A DNA stretch of 64,000 nucleotides from Bacillus sp. BP-3 (GCF_028401955.1 NZ_JAQOTJ010000011.1:62001-126000), one strand, 5' to 3'; counted from the stretch's first letter, positions 45,446-54,237 are shown. A program made the numbers and translations. Notes: a model not told the origin generated them from the sequence alone.

Positions 45446-45499
45446 TTTATCCCGCATTAACGGGCAGTAAGCCCCCTACTGATGGAAGTTTCACTTTAT
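45446..45499 (-). repeat. bcr1-like repeat, copy 3 (54-bp minimal form)
   Basis: It starts TTTATCCCGCATTAACGGGC and ends TGGAAGTTTCACTTTAT. Both ends are like the full copies and both carry perfect TTTAT, but the middle is only about 20 bases. It looks like an internal deletion that kept both termini and the target duplication. Confidence 0.8.
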
Positions 45500-45506
45500 A
45501 CGATAC

Positions 45507-45533
45507 AAAAAACGACGAGTCTATCCCGTCGTT
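45507..45533 (-). terminator. Terminator of yozD
   Basis: AACGACG pairs with CGTCGTT, overlapping the yozD stop codon and followed on the minus strand by TTTTTTG. Confidence 0.65.
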
Positions 45534-45717
45534 ACTTCCCTTCATCATCTTCGTCAAATACTTCATCAATCATACATTTCTCTAACAAATAATCGAATGC
45601 AATATCTGCAAGATCTTCAATTTCTTCGCGCTTTGGTACATAACCTCTTACAATTAATTGCTCATAAAAAAATTCCGCAATTTCTTCCGTATCAATTACG
45701 ACTTCTATTTCCTTCAT
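45532..45717 (-). CDS. yozD: YozD-family protein
   Basis: A 61-residue acidic protein from MKEIEVVIDTEEIAEFFYEQ, with AAAGGGGTGA upstream of the ATG at 45717. The sequence (RGYVPKREEIEDLADIAFDYLLEKCMIDE) fits the YozD family of Bacillus, which sits in the same neighbourhood in B. subtilis. The function is unknown. Confidence 0.85.
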   Translation of the reverse strand: MKEIEVVIDTEEIAEFFYEQLIVRGYVPKREEIEDLADIAFDYLLEKCMIDEVFDEDDEGK

Positions 45718-45870
45718 GAGCATCACCCCTTTAATTCTGTTTTATGAAGAAAAATAGAAATTATGTATAACAATAGAAAAACATTTTTCTTTTTTTGCTA
45801 GATATATAGGTTATATAAAAAAACGATTTTGCATAAGATGTAGTACAAGCTATATAAGGGGGAAAACGCA

Positions 45871-46026
45871 ATGGAATATAAACAAGAAATCATACATACA
45901 GAAGAAGGTTTCGTACATGAAGACGTGTGGGTGGACAAACTAGTTTCTATATTTATTATCTTTTTAACAATTGTAGGCATACCATATACAACTTATATTC
46001 TCTTTCAATTCCTTTTCTCTTTCTAA
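45871..46026 (+). CDS. Small single-pass membrane protein
   Basis: A 51-residue frame with AAGGGGGAAAACGC just before the ATG. The first 22 residues are acidic and soluble (MEYKQEIIHTEEGFVHEDVW), and residues 25-49 form one membrane helix (VSIFIIFLTIVGIPYTTYIL). It is on the opposite strand from its neighbours yozD and yodN and fills the space between them exactly. It was recognised from ribosome site and composition; no family is known to me. Confidence 0.6.
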   Translation: MEYKQEIIHTEEGFVHEDVWVDKLVSIFIIFLTIVGIPYTTYILFQFLFSF

Positions 46027-46027
46027 G

Positions 46028-46690
46028 TTATTTTTTCTCGGATAATTTAACTAAATAATTACGTACAACTTCCATCACAATTTTATATTCTTCATCTTGA
46101 AATGTTTCATACAATGTTCTGTAATCATTAAAAATATCTAGTAAACCATCAATAATCTCTTTTCGATTCGTTTTTATACTTACTTTTTTCGAATTATTAA
46201 TAGACTTTAATTTTCCTAGATCTAGCTTATTCATACCTGCTTTATCTTGTTTCATTTTCTTTAAAATAACATTTGCTGTTTGTGCATTCGCAATCAGTGT
46301 CAAATCTGATTCATCTGCTTCTAGCCACTCTCCATCAGTAATACGAGATAATTCATAAATTGTATCTTCCCAAGCATCATTTTTATAACGCCATACTTCC
46401 GTCCGGTAGCCAACAACACGAAACACATCTTTTTCATAGCCTGTAACTTGAACGAGGTCACCAAACGTAAATTTATAATGAAGTTCAATCCACTCTGATT
46501 CGCCATCTTTCATTTCTTGCTCTGTCACAAGCTGCAGTGTATGTTCTACATAAAATCCATCGTGATTGTTTACTTCATATACATAGACACCGTCAAGCAT
46601 TTTGATATTCGTGATTTTTCCTACCGTACCATATAACGTAATCACGACTATATCTCCTATATTGTATTTGGGCTGTTTTTTTCTCGTCAT
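46028..46690 (-). CDS. yodN: YodN-family protein
   Basis: A 220-residue protein from MTRKKQPKYNIGDIVVI, chosen since AAAAGGAGAGAG lies just upstream. The first 130 residues contain two small beta-barrel-like repeats (YNIGDIVVITLYGTVGKI and YKFTFGDLVQVTGYEKDVF). The C-terminal part is helical (IIDGLLDIFNDYRTLYETF). B. subtilis YodN lies in the same position between yozD and yozE. Its function is unknown. Confidence 0.75.
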   Translation of the reverse strand: MTRKKQPKYNIGDIVVITLYGTVGKITNIKMLDGVYVYEVNNHDGFYVEHTLQLVTEQEMKDGESEWIELHYKFTFGDLVQVTGYEKDVFRVVGYRTEVWRYKNDAWEDTIYELSRITDGEWLEADESDLTLIANAQTANVILKKMKQDKAGMNKLDLGKLKSINNSKKVSIKTNRKEIIDGLLDIFNDYRTLYETFQDEEYKIVMEVVRNYLVKLSEKK

Positions 46691-46886
46691 GTCTCTCTCT
46701 CCTTTTGAAGTCGTGATTTTAAGTATGTGACGATAACAGTATATGCGACCCACTCCGAAAACGCTTATCACATGAGGTTGTATACTTGAATATTTTTCAT
46801 AAAAAATACACTCCACTATCGGAGTGTACATAACACAAATTGAAAAATGATTCGTAGTAAAACAGTCTACAAATAGATGTTTCACT

Positions 46887-47105
46887 CTAACGTTCTTGCA
46901 TATATAATTCCCATGCACGGTCAAAAATGCTCATACTGTCTAATGAACCATTTAACTCTAAATACGAACTAACTTCATCATAATCCTCCGATTGCTTTGG
47001 AAAGCTATGATCTTCATACATAATTTCTGCCAAGTCGCATAGTTCATTTTTTAATAAAGAAGCACGGTGCTTCATCATATAATGATAAAATGACTTTTTC
47101 AACAA
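46887..47105 (-). CDS. yozE: YozE-family protein
   Basis: A 72-residue all-helical protein (KKSFYHYMMKHRAS, LCDLAEIMYEDHSFPKQS, DYDEVSSYLELNGSLDSMSI). This is the YozE SAM-like fold. The start is probably TTG at 47105 with AAAGGTAGGG upstream. The location next to yokU and kamA is as in B. subtilis. No function is known. Confidence 0.85.
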   Translation of the reverse strand: MLKKSFYHYMMKHRASLLKNELCDLAEIMYEDHSFPKQSEDYDEVSSYLELNGSLDSMSIFDRAWELYMQER

Positions 47106-47152
47106 TATTCCCTACCTTTCTAACTTGGCTACATTATACAAGGCAAACAAGA

Positions 47153-47179
47153 AAAAAACCAGCATAAAGAATACTGGTT
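47153..47179 (-). terminator. Terminator of the kamA-yokU transcript
   Basis: ACCAGTAT and ATGCTGGT form a stem on the minus strand, followed by TTTTTTTC, overlapping the yokU stop codon. Confidence 0.75.
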
Positions 47180-47450
47180 AAAAGTCAAAGTAGTTTCGCT
47201 TTAATAAACGCGGACGCTCCATGAGCTCTGTAAATTTGATTTGTTTTGGCAGATCTTTCGTATAAATCAAAAAGAGTTGATCTTCTATTTCTTTCACAAT
47301 AGTATCTGATTGATAATGCATTCCGCAATTTGGACATGCGATACAAGGTGTTTCTTCAATTGTAACTGTTTGTGTACCATCTGGTAATTCCCAGTATACA
47401 GTATTTACACTTTCAATTGCTTCTTCACCTTCACACCACATACATCTCAT
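47178..47450 (-). CDS. yokU: YokU-family zinc-finger-like protein
   Basis: A 90-residue protein with CMWCEGEEAIE at the start and CIACPNCGMHY near residue 40. The two cysteine pairs suggest a zinc ribbon similar to MqsA-type antitoxin N-termini, but there is no DNA-binding domain after it. It overlaps the kamA stop codon (ATGA), so the two are coupled. YokU is always next to kamA in Bacillus; it might help assemble or regulate the aminomutase. Confidence 0.82.
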   Translation of the reverse strand: MRCMWCEGEEAIESVNTVYWELPDGTQTVTIEETPCIACPNCGMHYQSDTIVKEIEDQLFLIYTKDLPKQIKFTELMERPRLLKRNYFDF

Positions 47451-48871
47451 ACTGCATCTCCTTCAGTTTTTGTGCTCTCATTTAACTTTTCCATTTGCGC
47501 TTTATATTTTTTATCTTTCAATTGGTCACGCTTATCACGTTTATCTTTTAATGAAGCATGTGTATTATTTGTTTCATAATCTTTGCGGCGATTCATACGC
47601 TGCAAGCCTTCTGGTACAAGGTTAAACTTCTTATCGCTCATCAGCGCTGCTACACCAACATCAGAGCGCTTTTCTTCGTAAGTAGGATAAATTTCCTTGA
47701 AATATCCTTCTGCTCTGCCTGATACATAATTTTCTGGCTCTGGATACGTTGTAATAACACCTTCAAAGTTACGAAGGACAACTTTGTCAGCACTTTGTGA
47801 AATAATATAGTTTGGCTGAACGGCAATTTTACCACCGCCGCCTGGTGCATCTACAACAAATGTTGGTACCGCATAACCAGATGTATGTCCGCGTAATCCT
47901 TCAATAATTTCAAGACCTTTTGATACTGGCGCACGGAAATGACCAATCCCTTCTGATAAGTCACATTGATAAATATAGTAAGGGCGCACGCGAATTTTTA
48001 CTAAATCGTGCATCAATTTTTTCATAATTGGTACGCTATCGTTAATGCCTGCTAAAATAACAGCTTGGTTTCCAAGCGGTACACCAGCATTCGCCAGCAT
48101 TTCACAAGCAAGTTTAGATTCTTCTGTAATTTCAATAGACGTATTAAAATGTGTATTTAACCAAACCGGATGGTATTTTTTGATAATATTACAAAGATTT
48201 TCCGTAATACGCTGCGGAAATACAACAGGAGCCCTCGTTCCAATACGGATAATTTCCACATGCGGAATTGCACGTAAGTTCTTTAGAATATACTCTAGAA
48301 TGTTATCGTTAATAAGAAGTCCATCACCGCCAGAGATTAATACGTCACGAACTTGCGGCGTTTCACGAATATAAGCAATCGCTTCATCTAATTGTTTCTT
48401 TGGTACACCCATTCCAATTTGTCCACTAAAACGACGTCGTGTACAATAGCGGCAATACATAGAACACTGATTTGTTACTAGGAAAAGAACACGGTCTGGA
48501 TAACGATGAGTTAATCCTGGAACTGGTGAATCTTCATCTTCATGAAGCGGATCTTCTAAATCGTACTTCGTTTTATATAATTCCTCTGAAATCGGTACAG
48601 ATTGCATTCGAATTGGACAACGTGGATCATCTGGATTCATAAGAGATGCATAGTATGGTGTAATGTTTAATGGGATTGTTTTTGTTGAGATTTTAACACC
48701 TTCTTCTTCTTCCGGTGTTAAATTAATGACTTTCTTTAAATCATCTAATGTTTTAATTGTATTTGTTAATTGCCAAATCCAATCGTTCCATTGCTCATCT
48801 GTAACATCTTTCCATAATTCAATCTCTTTCCAATGACGTTTTGGTTTATATACGTCGTGTAACATTGCCAT
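47447..48871 (-). CDS. kamA: L-lysine 2,3-aminomutase
   Basis: A 474-residue radical-SAM enzyme. The 4Fe-4S cysteines C136, C140 and C143 are in CSMYCRYC, followed by TRRRF; the PLP-binding lysine is in VDAPGGGGK. It moves the alpha amino group of lysine to give beta-lysine, the first step of the lysine fermentation route and of osmolyte synthesis with AblB. AAAGGGGGAAT precedes the ATG. A sigma-54 promoter lies about 35 bases upstream, so expression should depend on the activator at 49101. Confidence 0.97.
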   Translation of the reverse strand: MAMLHDVYKPKRHWKEIELWKDVTDEQWNDWIWQLTNTIKTLDDLKKVINLTPEEEEGVKISTKTIPLNITPYYASLMNPDDPRCPIRMQSVPISEELYKTKYDLEDPLHEDEDSPVPGLTHRYPDRVLFLVTNQCSMYCRYCTRRRFSGQIGMGVPKKQLDEAIAYIRETPQVRDVLISGGDGLLINDNILEYILKNLRAIPHVEIIRIGTRAPVVFPQRITENLCNIIKKYHPVWLNTHFNTSIEITEESKLACEMLANAGVPLGNQAVILAGINDSVPIMKKLMHDLVKIRVRPYYIYQCDLSEGIGHFRAPVSKGLEIIEGLRGHTSGYAVPTFVVDAPGGGGKIAVQPNYIISQSADKVVLRNFEGVITTYPEPENYVSGRAEGYFKEIYPTYEEKRSDVGVAALMSDKKFNLVPEGLQRMNRRKDYETNNTHASLKDKRDKRDQLKDKKYKAQMEKLNESTKTEGDAV

Positions 48872-48903
48872 TCCCCCTTTTTCAAACGCTCACTATTTAT
48901 TAA

Positions 48904-48920
48904 AGCAATAATCATGCCAA
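48904..48920 (-). promoter_or_regulatory. Sigma-54 (-24/-12) promoter of kamA
   Basis: On the minus strand the sequence is TTGGCATGATTATTGCT with GG (48918-48917) and GC (48906-48905) separated by ten bases. It lies 34 bases before the kamA ATG. Confidence 0.85.
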
Positions 48921-49075
48921 CTTTAACTGTCAAATCTAGATTTTAATTCCCATCTATTCGTACAACCTTTGCTATTACAAGCTTCTTTACTATAAAAATA
49001 TCGTTTTATACAAAAATACCCCTTTTAAAAAACAGAATTTTCTTTACTTTTATATATGTAAGCGCTCATTTATTG

Positions 49076-49087
49076 GTGCAAATGCAC
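49076..49087. promoter_or_regulatory. Candidate activator-binding site upstream of kamA
   Basis: GTGCA-AA-TGCAC is a small inverted repeat about 160 bases upstream of the kamA -24 element and just after the activator's stop codon. This is the usual distance for a sigma-54 enhancer. A related GGTGC...GCACC repeat lies before the activator gene. Confidence 0.4.
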
Positions 49088-49100
49088 AAAAAGCTGCCAA

Positions 49101-50480
49101 TTATTCGGCATATTTCGCATATTTATTTAATTTATACTGCAAAGTTTGTCTTGGAATGCCTAACAACTTCGCGGCTTGCAAAACATTTCCTTTCGCTTCT
49201 AACATCGCTTGTTCAATCAACTCTTTTTCCGTTTTATAAAGCGCTTCTCGAAGCGGTAATATCAACGTTTTCTGCAGCGACGGCGTTTGTCGAAACGAAC
49301 GTGGTAAACAAGATAATGTTAGCATTTTTTCATCTGCTACAATGACCGCATGTTCAATCATATGCTTTAATTCACGTACATTACCCGGCCAATTGTATTG
49401 AAGTAATCGCTGCTTTGTATCTTCATCTATACCAATCACATTCTTTTTATATTCCTTGTTATAAGCTTTCAAAAAGTGCGGAGCTAACAATAAAATATCT
49501 TCCTTTCGCTCGCGAAGCGGCGGAATAAATAAAGAAAACACATTTAATCGATAATATAAATCTGTACGAATTTTATTTTCACGAAGGCACTCATCCGGAG
49601 GTTGATTCATTGCTGTAATCACACGCACATCAACTTTTCTTGTTTTACTATCACCTATGCGGCGAATAACACCATCTTCTAGTACGCGAAGCATTTTCGC
49701 TTGTAAGTCTAATGGCATTGAATTCAGTTCATCTAGAAATAATGTACCACCGTCCGCAAGCTCAAATAAACCTGCGCGCTCCATTGCACCTGTATAGCTT
49801 CCTTTTGTTGTTCCAAACAGTAAACTTTCAAGTAATGATTCTGGCAAAGCAGCACAGTTTTGAGCGATAAACGCGTTATTTCTTCTTTTCGATGCTTCGT
49901 GTATCGCTTGTACAAATAATTCTTTTCCCGTTCCTGTTTCGCCGTAAATCAGTACGTTTGCATTCGTAGTCGCAACCTTTTGCGCCAGCTGTTTCGTCTG
50001 TAAAAATCGCTTATCATTCGTTATAATCGTATCGAATGCTATATGTCTGTATGGTGCTTTTTTCGGTGATGACCGCTTCATTTTCGACTGCAAGTCAGCA
50101 ATTTTTTCCGTCAACTTTTGAATAGTAGAATAATCTTTTGCAATTTCAACAGCACCAGCAATTCGTCCTTCTATAAAAATAGGAAGCGTTGTATTCACTG
50201 TGTATACATCTTCTCCCCTTTGATTTTGATATCGCTGCACTTGGTGTAGGATTGGCTTTTTCATTTGCAATACCTTTAACAGTGTACTCGTTTCTGGCGT
50301 TAACGAAGGAAATGCTTCTAATAAATATTTACCAAGTACATCTTCTACATTCGATCCATCATGTTTTGCCGCCACTGTATTATAAAAAATCGTAATTCCA
50401 TTTTCATCTACTGCATGAATAGCTTCATCAATACTACTTAAAATCGCTTCAATCACTTCTTGTGTTGAAATCGCCAGCAA
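49101..50480 (-). CDS. Sigma-54-dependent activator (RocR-like) of the lysine genes
   Basis: A 459-residue enhancer-binding protein. It has an N-terminal PAS domain (residues 10-120, [19 protein letters not shown]), a short coiled coil, the AAA+ domain with Walker [10 protein letters not shown], the sigma-54 loop as GSYTGA, Walker [10 protein letters not shown], and a Fis-type HTH ([20 protein letters not shown]). The GSYTGA variant also occurs in RocR-type activators and is compatible with function. It lies between ablB and kamA and should act on the two -24/-12 promoters here. Confidence 0.93.
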   Translation of the reverse strand: MLAISTQEVIEAILSSIDEAIHAVDENGITIFYNTVAAKHDGSNVEDVLGKYLLEAFPSLTPETSTLLKVLQMKKPILHQVQRYQNQRGEDVYTVNTTLPIFIEGRIAGAVEIAKDYSTIQKLTEKIADLQSKMKRSSPKKAPYRHIAFDTIITNDKRFLQTKQLAQKVATTNANVLIYGETGTGKELFVQAIHEASKRRNNAFIAQNCAALPESLLESLLFGTTKGSYTGAMERAGLFELADGGTLFLDELNSMPLDLQAKMLRVLEDGVIRRIGDSKTRKVDVRVITAMNQPPDECLRENKIRTDLYYRLNVFSLFIPPLRERKEDILLLAPHFLKAYNKEYKKNVIGIDEDTKQRLLQYNWPGNVRELKHMIEHAVIVADEKMLTLSCLPRSFRQTPSLQKTLILPLREALYKTEKELIEQAMLEAKGNVLQAAKLLGIPRQTLQYKLNKYAKYAE

Positions 50481-50507
50481 CGTAATCCCCTCCTACGCTC
50501 AAAAATC

Positions 50508-50524
50508 AGCAATTATGGTGCCAA
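50508..50524 (-). promoter_or_regulatory. Sigma-54 (-24/-12) promoter of the activator gene
   Basis: On the minus strand the sequence is TTGGCACCATAATTGCT with GG (50522-50521) and GC (50510-50509) ten bases apart. It lies about 28 bases before the activator ATG. The inverted repeat GGTGC/GCACC (50517-50536) overlaps the -24 box. Confidence 0.8.
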
Positions 50525-50544
50525 ATTTTGAGCACCTAACGCTA

Positions 50545-50600
50545 AAATGAAACTCCCATCAGCGAAGATTTTTTCTTCTACGCTTATGGAAGTTAAGTGA
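50545..50600. repeat. Imperfect hairpin resembling a bcr1 fragment
   Basis: ATGAAACTCCCATCAGCG and the downstream ACGCTTATGGAAGT form an imperfect stem and resemble the left end of the bcr1-like copies. It may be an older, decayed copy next to copy 4. Confidence 0.4.
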
Positions 50601-50637
50601 ATTGATTCTTTTTGAACTGTTATCTACTATATTTGTG

Positions 50638-50781
50638 ATAAAGTGGAACTTCCATCAGCAGGGGTTTTTCTCACCCTCACTGCTGGAAAGCCCGCCCAAA
50701 CGGATAGTTACAGACCGTTTCTTCTTGGCTTCTCTCTCATTCTTGAAGCGGTGGGCTTACTGCCCGTTAATACAGGATAAA
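50638..50781 (+). repeat. bcr1-like repeat, copy 4
   Basis: It starts ATAAAGTGGAACTTCCATCA at 50638 and ends CCGTTAATACAGGATAAA at 50781, with perfect ATAAA at both ends and an internal CAGGGGT...ACTGCTGG stem and GGGCTTACTGCCC block. The last 25 bases are part of the ablB reading frame and supply its stop codon. Confidence 0.85.
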
Positions 50782-51611
50782 TCCTTTACCCAAACGTTCA
50801 TATCCTCTAACTTATCAAAAATATAACAGTTATTCGCAAGTCGTCCTGTGTACGTATATCCAAGCTGATAGAACGCAGCGTTCATACCAAACGAAAGTGC
50901 CCGCGCAATTGTATACGAACAGAAAATACCTCTCTCTTGCATTTCTTCTTCTAACTTCATAAGTAAACTTTTCATAAAACCATGCTTACGATACTCTGGT
51001 AATGTCGCACAATTTGTTAATTCTGCATTTCCTTCTTTTACGTTCATTTCTGCTGAAGCAGTACTAATAATTTTCCCTTCTGTTTCATACACGTAATAAA
51101 TTGTATCTTCCTTCATCGTTTTCACAATATAATCGACTTCATTTAAAGGTGTTGGATAAATCTCAAATACTTTTCCAAATACATCTGCAAGCTGCTTTGC
51201 ATCTTCTTCTGTCGCTTTTCGCAATACAAACTGTACTGGTATTTCTTTTTCTATTACTTTTTTCGCAATTACACCACTCAAAATTTCATCTTCCTTTACC
51301 CATTGCACGCTATTACGGCGCTCATCATCCCGATATTTCACCATAAAATATGCATCATGCCCTTGGAAGTATTGCGGAATACTTGCTTCTAATGCAAAAC
51401 CAAGAGAGAGCCACACAGGAACGTTCTCATTCTTTCCTTTTATAATTAATTTCGTAAAAGAATGAGAGTTTGCGAGTTCTTCAACTCTATGCATTACTTT
51501 TTCAACATTTCCCTTATAATGGTCAACTCGAATACGTTTATTAAAATAATCTAACGCACCTTCTACGGTATAGTACTTCGTCTGTTCTGCAAATTCTTCA
51601 TAATATTTCAT
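50757..51611 (-). CDS. ablB: Beta-lysine N6-acetyltransferase
   Basis: A 284-residue GNAT protein from MKYYEEFAEQ, with GAGGTGG upstream and an ATGA overlap with the yodQ stop. The N-terminal half is a degenerate fold, and the C-terminal half holds the acetyl-CoA site (LPEYRKHGFMKSLLMKLEEE). It acetylates beta-lysine made by KamA (B. subtilis yodP). The last codons (CINGQ and TAA) are encoded by a bcr1-like repeat inserted at the 3' end, so the C-terminus was rewritten by a mobile repeat. Confidence 0.88.
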   Translation of the reverse strand: MKYYEEFAEQTKYYTVEGALDYFNKRIRVDHYKGNVEKVMHRVEELANSHSFTKLIIKGKNENVPVWLSLGFALEASIPQYFQGHDAYFMVKYRDDERRNSVQWVKEDEILSGVIAKKVIEKEIPVQFVLRKATEEDAKQLADVFGKVFEIYPTPLNEVDYIVKTMKEDTIYYVYETEGKIISTASAEMNVKEGNAELTNCATLPEYRKHGFMKSLLMKLEEEMQERGIFCSYTIARALSFGMNAAFYQLGYTYTGRLANNCYIFDKLEDMNVWVKDLSCINGQ

Positions 51612-52876
51612 TGGTCCACCTCGCACCAATCTAGCAGTGTACATGCAATAACCTTTGCTGCTGCAATCATTTTATCAATTTCAATATATTCATTTGGATA
51701 ATGTGCGACTTTCGTTTCACCTGGACCAAACACGATTGTTGGAATATTTGCGATTTGTGTAAATAATCCTCCATCTGTTCCCCACGGTGATGCCTCAATA
51801 ATCGGCTCAGCCCCTTTAATATGTACAAAATTGTCCTTTAACGTCGTGATAAGCGGATGTTTTTCTTCTAATTCCCCCGGAACCCATCGTGCACCAAACC
51901 ATTCTATTTCTACTGGATGTTCTGTAAACCAAGGATCTACCTGATTTAACTGTCCTATCCAATTTTCAAATTCTTTTTTTGCATCTTCCATACTTTCATT
52001 TGGTGCTACACCATATCTTCCTTCTAAAGTAAGAAAATCAGGTACAGAACTTGGCCAGCTGCCACCTTCAATTTTCCCGATATTTATCGGAATAGGGATC
52101 GGAATCCCTTTATATAACGGATCTATAATCCGCTCATTTCGTTTTTCTTCTAGCCTCTTCATATGTTCTACCACAAGCATACTTTTTTCAATAGCACTTA
52201 CACCTTCATAACGCGTCCCACCATGCGCAGCTTTCCCTTTTACGAATAAACGAAACCACATTGAACCTTGTTGTTTCGAAAAAAATTTCATATTCGTCGG
52301 CTCTGGGATAATCACACCATCTGCCTCATAACCTCGTAAAAGTGCCGCAAGCGTACCTGCACCACCGCTCTCTTCTTCTATTACACTTTGAAAATATACA
52401 TCTCCCTTTAGAGAAATGCCTGTTGCTACAATGGCTTCTATCGCCAACATGAGCGATACATTACCACCTTTCATATCAGTTGTACCGCGCCCGTATATAC
52501 GATTCCCAATTTTTTCTCCTGCATACGGATTATGCTCCCACTGCTTTAGATCTCCTTCAGGCACAACATCAATATGACCATTTAAAATCATTGACTTTCC
52601 GCCGCCGCTTCCCTTTAATGTTGCTACAATATTGGGACTATCATTAAAACTTGTACGCGGTGAAACGAAATACGGATGATCTTTCATTTTCGTAAACGAC
52701 GGCTCCCAAATATCCAAATCTAAACCAAGCTCGCGCAACTTTTCAATTACAACTGCCTGCGCACCGCTTTCATCCCCGCTCGTACTTTTTTCTTGAATTA
52801 AACGTTTTAATAATTTCACACTCATACTTTCATGACTTTCAATATATTCACACACTTGTTTTTTATATTGCTCCAA
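51608..52876 (-). CDS. yodQ: M20-family deacetylase/peptidase (YodQ)
   Basis: A 422-residue ArgE/DapE-type metallohydrolase. The metal ligands are in LNGHIDVVPEGD, GRGTTDMKGG and VIEEESGGAG, with a final histidine in FGPGETKVAHYPNEY. It is expected to remove an acyl group from an N-acyl amino acid, here perhaps an intermediate of beta-lysine breakdown. It is 16 bases downstream of yodR and overlaps ablB. Confidence 0.9.
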   Translation of the reverse strand: MEQYKKQVCEYIESHESMSVKLLKRLIQEKSTSGDESGAQAVVIEKLRELGLDLDIWEPSFTKMKDHPYFVSPRTSFNDSPNIVATLKGSGGGKSMILNGHIDVVPEGDLKQWEHNPYAGEKIGNRIYGRGTTDMKGGNVSLMLAIEAIVATGISLKGDVYFQSVIEEESGGAGTLAALLRGYEADGVIIPEPTNMKFFSKQQGSMWFRLFVKGKAAHGGTRYEGVSAIEKSMLVVEHMKRLEEKRNERIIDPLYKGIPIPIPINIGKIEGGSWPSSVPDFLTLEGRYGVAPNESMEDAKKEFENWIGQLNQVDPWFTEHPVEIEWFGARWVPGELEEKHPLITTLKDNFVHIKGAEPIIEASPWGTDGGLFTQIANIPTIVFGPGETKVAHYPNEYIEIDKMIAAAKVIACTLLDWCEVDQ

Positions 52877-52891
52877 TTGTTACCTCTCCTT

Positions 52892-53554
52892 TCAGTCAAT
52901 CACTAGTAAAGACGGACTTACATGAAAAGCAGCTTCTGTGCATTTTTTTATATCTTCTACTGTGTACGGACTCATTAATTCTTGCAGCACTAATCCATCC
53001 TGTATTACTTCCATTACAGCCATATCTGTAATAATTACGTCTACACATCGTTTTGACGTAAGCGGAAGCGTACATTCTGAAACAATTTTTGATTTTCCAT
53101 ATTTATCGACATGATTCATTACAACGACAACACGTTTTGCCTTTTGCGCTAAATCCATGGCACCACCTATTCCTGGTACACGCTTACCGGGTACAATCCA
53201 GTTTGCTAGGTCACCTTTTTCACTTACTTGCAGTGACCCGAGAATGGTAATATCAAGTAATCCTTTTCGAATCATCCCAAATGCTGTGCTGCTATCAAAA
53301 TAACTAGCTCCAGCAATAATTGATGTGGGCAAGCCGGCTGCATTACATAAATTTTCATCCTCTTCCCCTTTTACCGGTGTTGTTCCCATACCAACAATGC
53401 CATTTTCCGCATGAAACATAACATGCATATCATCTGGTAAATGATTTGGAATAAGAGAAGGGATACCAATTCCTAAATTTACAATCATTCCGTTTTGAAT
53501 TTCCTTTGCAGCACGTTTAGCAATTTTGTTACGAACATCTACTCCCATGCCCAT
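52892..53554 (-). CDS. yodR: CoA-transferase subunit B (YodR)
   Basis: A 220-residue subunit with the family motif NLGIGIPSLIPNHLP and the catalytic-glutamate region MFHAENGIVGMG. With YodS it moves CoA between carboxylic acids such as a beta-amino or keto acid and acetoacetate or acetate. The start (53554, or 53548) lies inside the end of yodS, so the two are coupled. Confidence 0.92.
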   Translation of the reverse strand: MGMGVDVRNKIAKRAAKEIQNGMIVNLGIGIPSLIPNHLPDDMHVMFHAENGIVGMGTTPVKGEEDENLCNAAGLPTSIIAGASYFDSSTAFGMIRKGLLDITILGSLQVSEKGDLANWIVPGKRVPGIGGAMDLAQKAKRVVVVMNHVDKYGKSKIVSECTLPLTSKRCVDVIITDMAVMEVIQDGLVLQELMSPYTVEDIKKCTEAAFHVSPSLLVID

Positions 53555-54237
53555 TTCCAGTTCACTCCTTCCGATGGAACGATATAATCAACAAATACAC
53601 CAGGCGTGATAATTTTTTCTGGATCAAGTTCTCCAAGAGGAACAATTTCTTCAGCCTCGACAATCGTAATATCACCGGCCATCGCGACATGTGGGTTCAT
53701 ATTGCGCGCGCTTTTATCAAACACAAGGTTTCCAAACGGGTCTGCTTGTTTCGCAAACACGATAGATACTTCTGCTGTTAATGCTGTTTCAATCAAATAT
53801 GTCTTCCCATCGATTTCAACTGTTCGTTTTCCTTCTTCCACAATTGTATCCATCCCAACATCAACAAGAACACCGCCAAGTCCGACTCCTCCAGCCCGAA
53901 TTCGTTCTGCTAGTGTACCTTGAGGGGAAAATTCAATTTGCAGTCTTCCTTCATTTAACTGGCGGCCTGCATTTGGATTTGAGCCGATATGCGAAGTAAT
54001 TAACGACTTCACACGTTCATTTGTCACAAGGCGGCCAATTCCCACATCCGGAAAACCAGTATCATTACCGATTAAATGTAAATCATGAATTCCTTTATTT
54101 AAGATCGCTTGGATTAATGAGGGAGGAGATCCAATGCCTCCAAACCCTCCAAACATAAGTATCATTTCATCATGAAAATATGGCATAACATCCTCAATTG
54201 TTTTTATTTTCCCAAATGTATTTGTAATAGTTGTCAT
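53539..54237 (-). CDS. yodS: CoA-transferase subunit A (YodS)
   Basis: A 232-residue subunit with the signature MLMFGGFGGIGSPPSLI-like glycine loop near residue 30 (FGGFGGIGSPP) and FSPQGTLAERIRAGG. It pairs with YodR. Its ATG overlaps the yodT TGA (ATGA), and its 3' end overlaps yodR by 16 bases. Such tight overlaps indicate fixed stoichiometry. Confidence 0.92.
   Translation of the reverse strand: MTTITNTFGKIKTIEDVMPYFHDEMILMFGGFGGIGSPPSLIQAILNKGIHDLHLIGNDTGFPDVGIGRLVTNERVKSLITSHIGSNPNAGRQLNEGRLQIEFSPQGTLAERIRAGGVGLGGVLVDVGMDTIVEEGKRTVEIDGKTYLIETALTAEVSIVFAKQADPFGNLVFDKSARNMNPHVAMAGDITIVEAEEIVPLGELDPEKIITPGVFVDYIVPSEGVNWKWAWE

Noticed and set aside
53606-53999. Open frames on the plus strand opposite yodS
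   Set aside because: Antisense shadows of the CoA-transferase gene, whose motifs are unambiguous.
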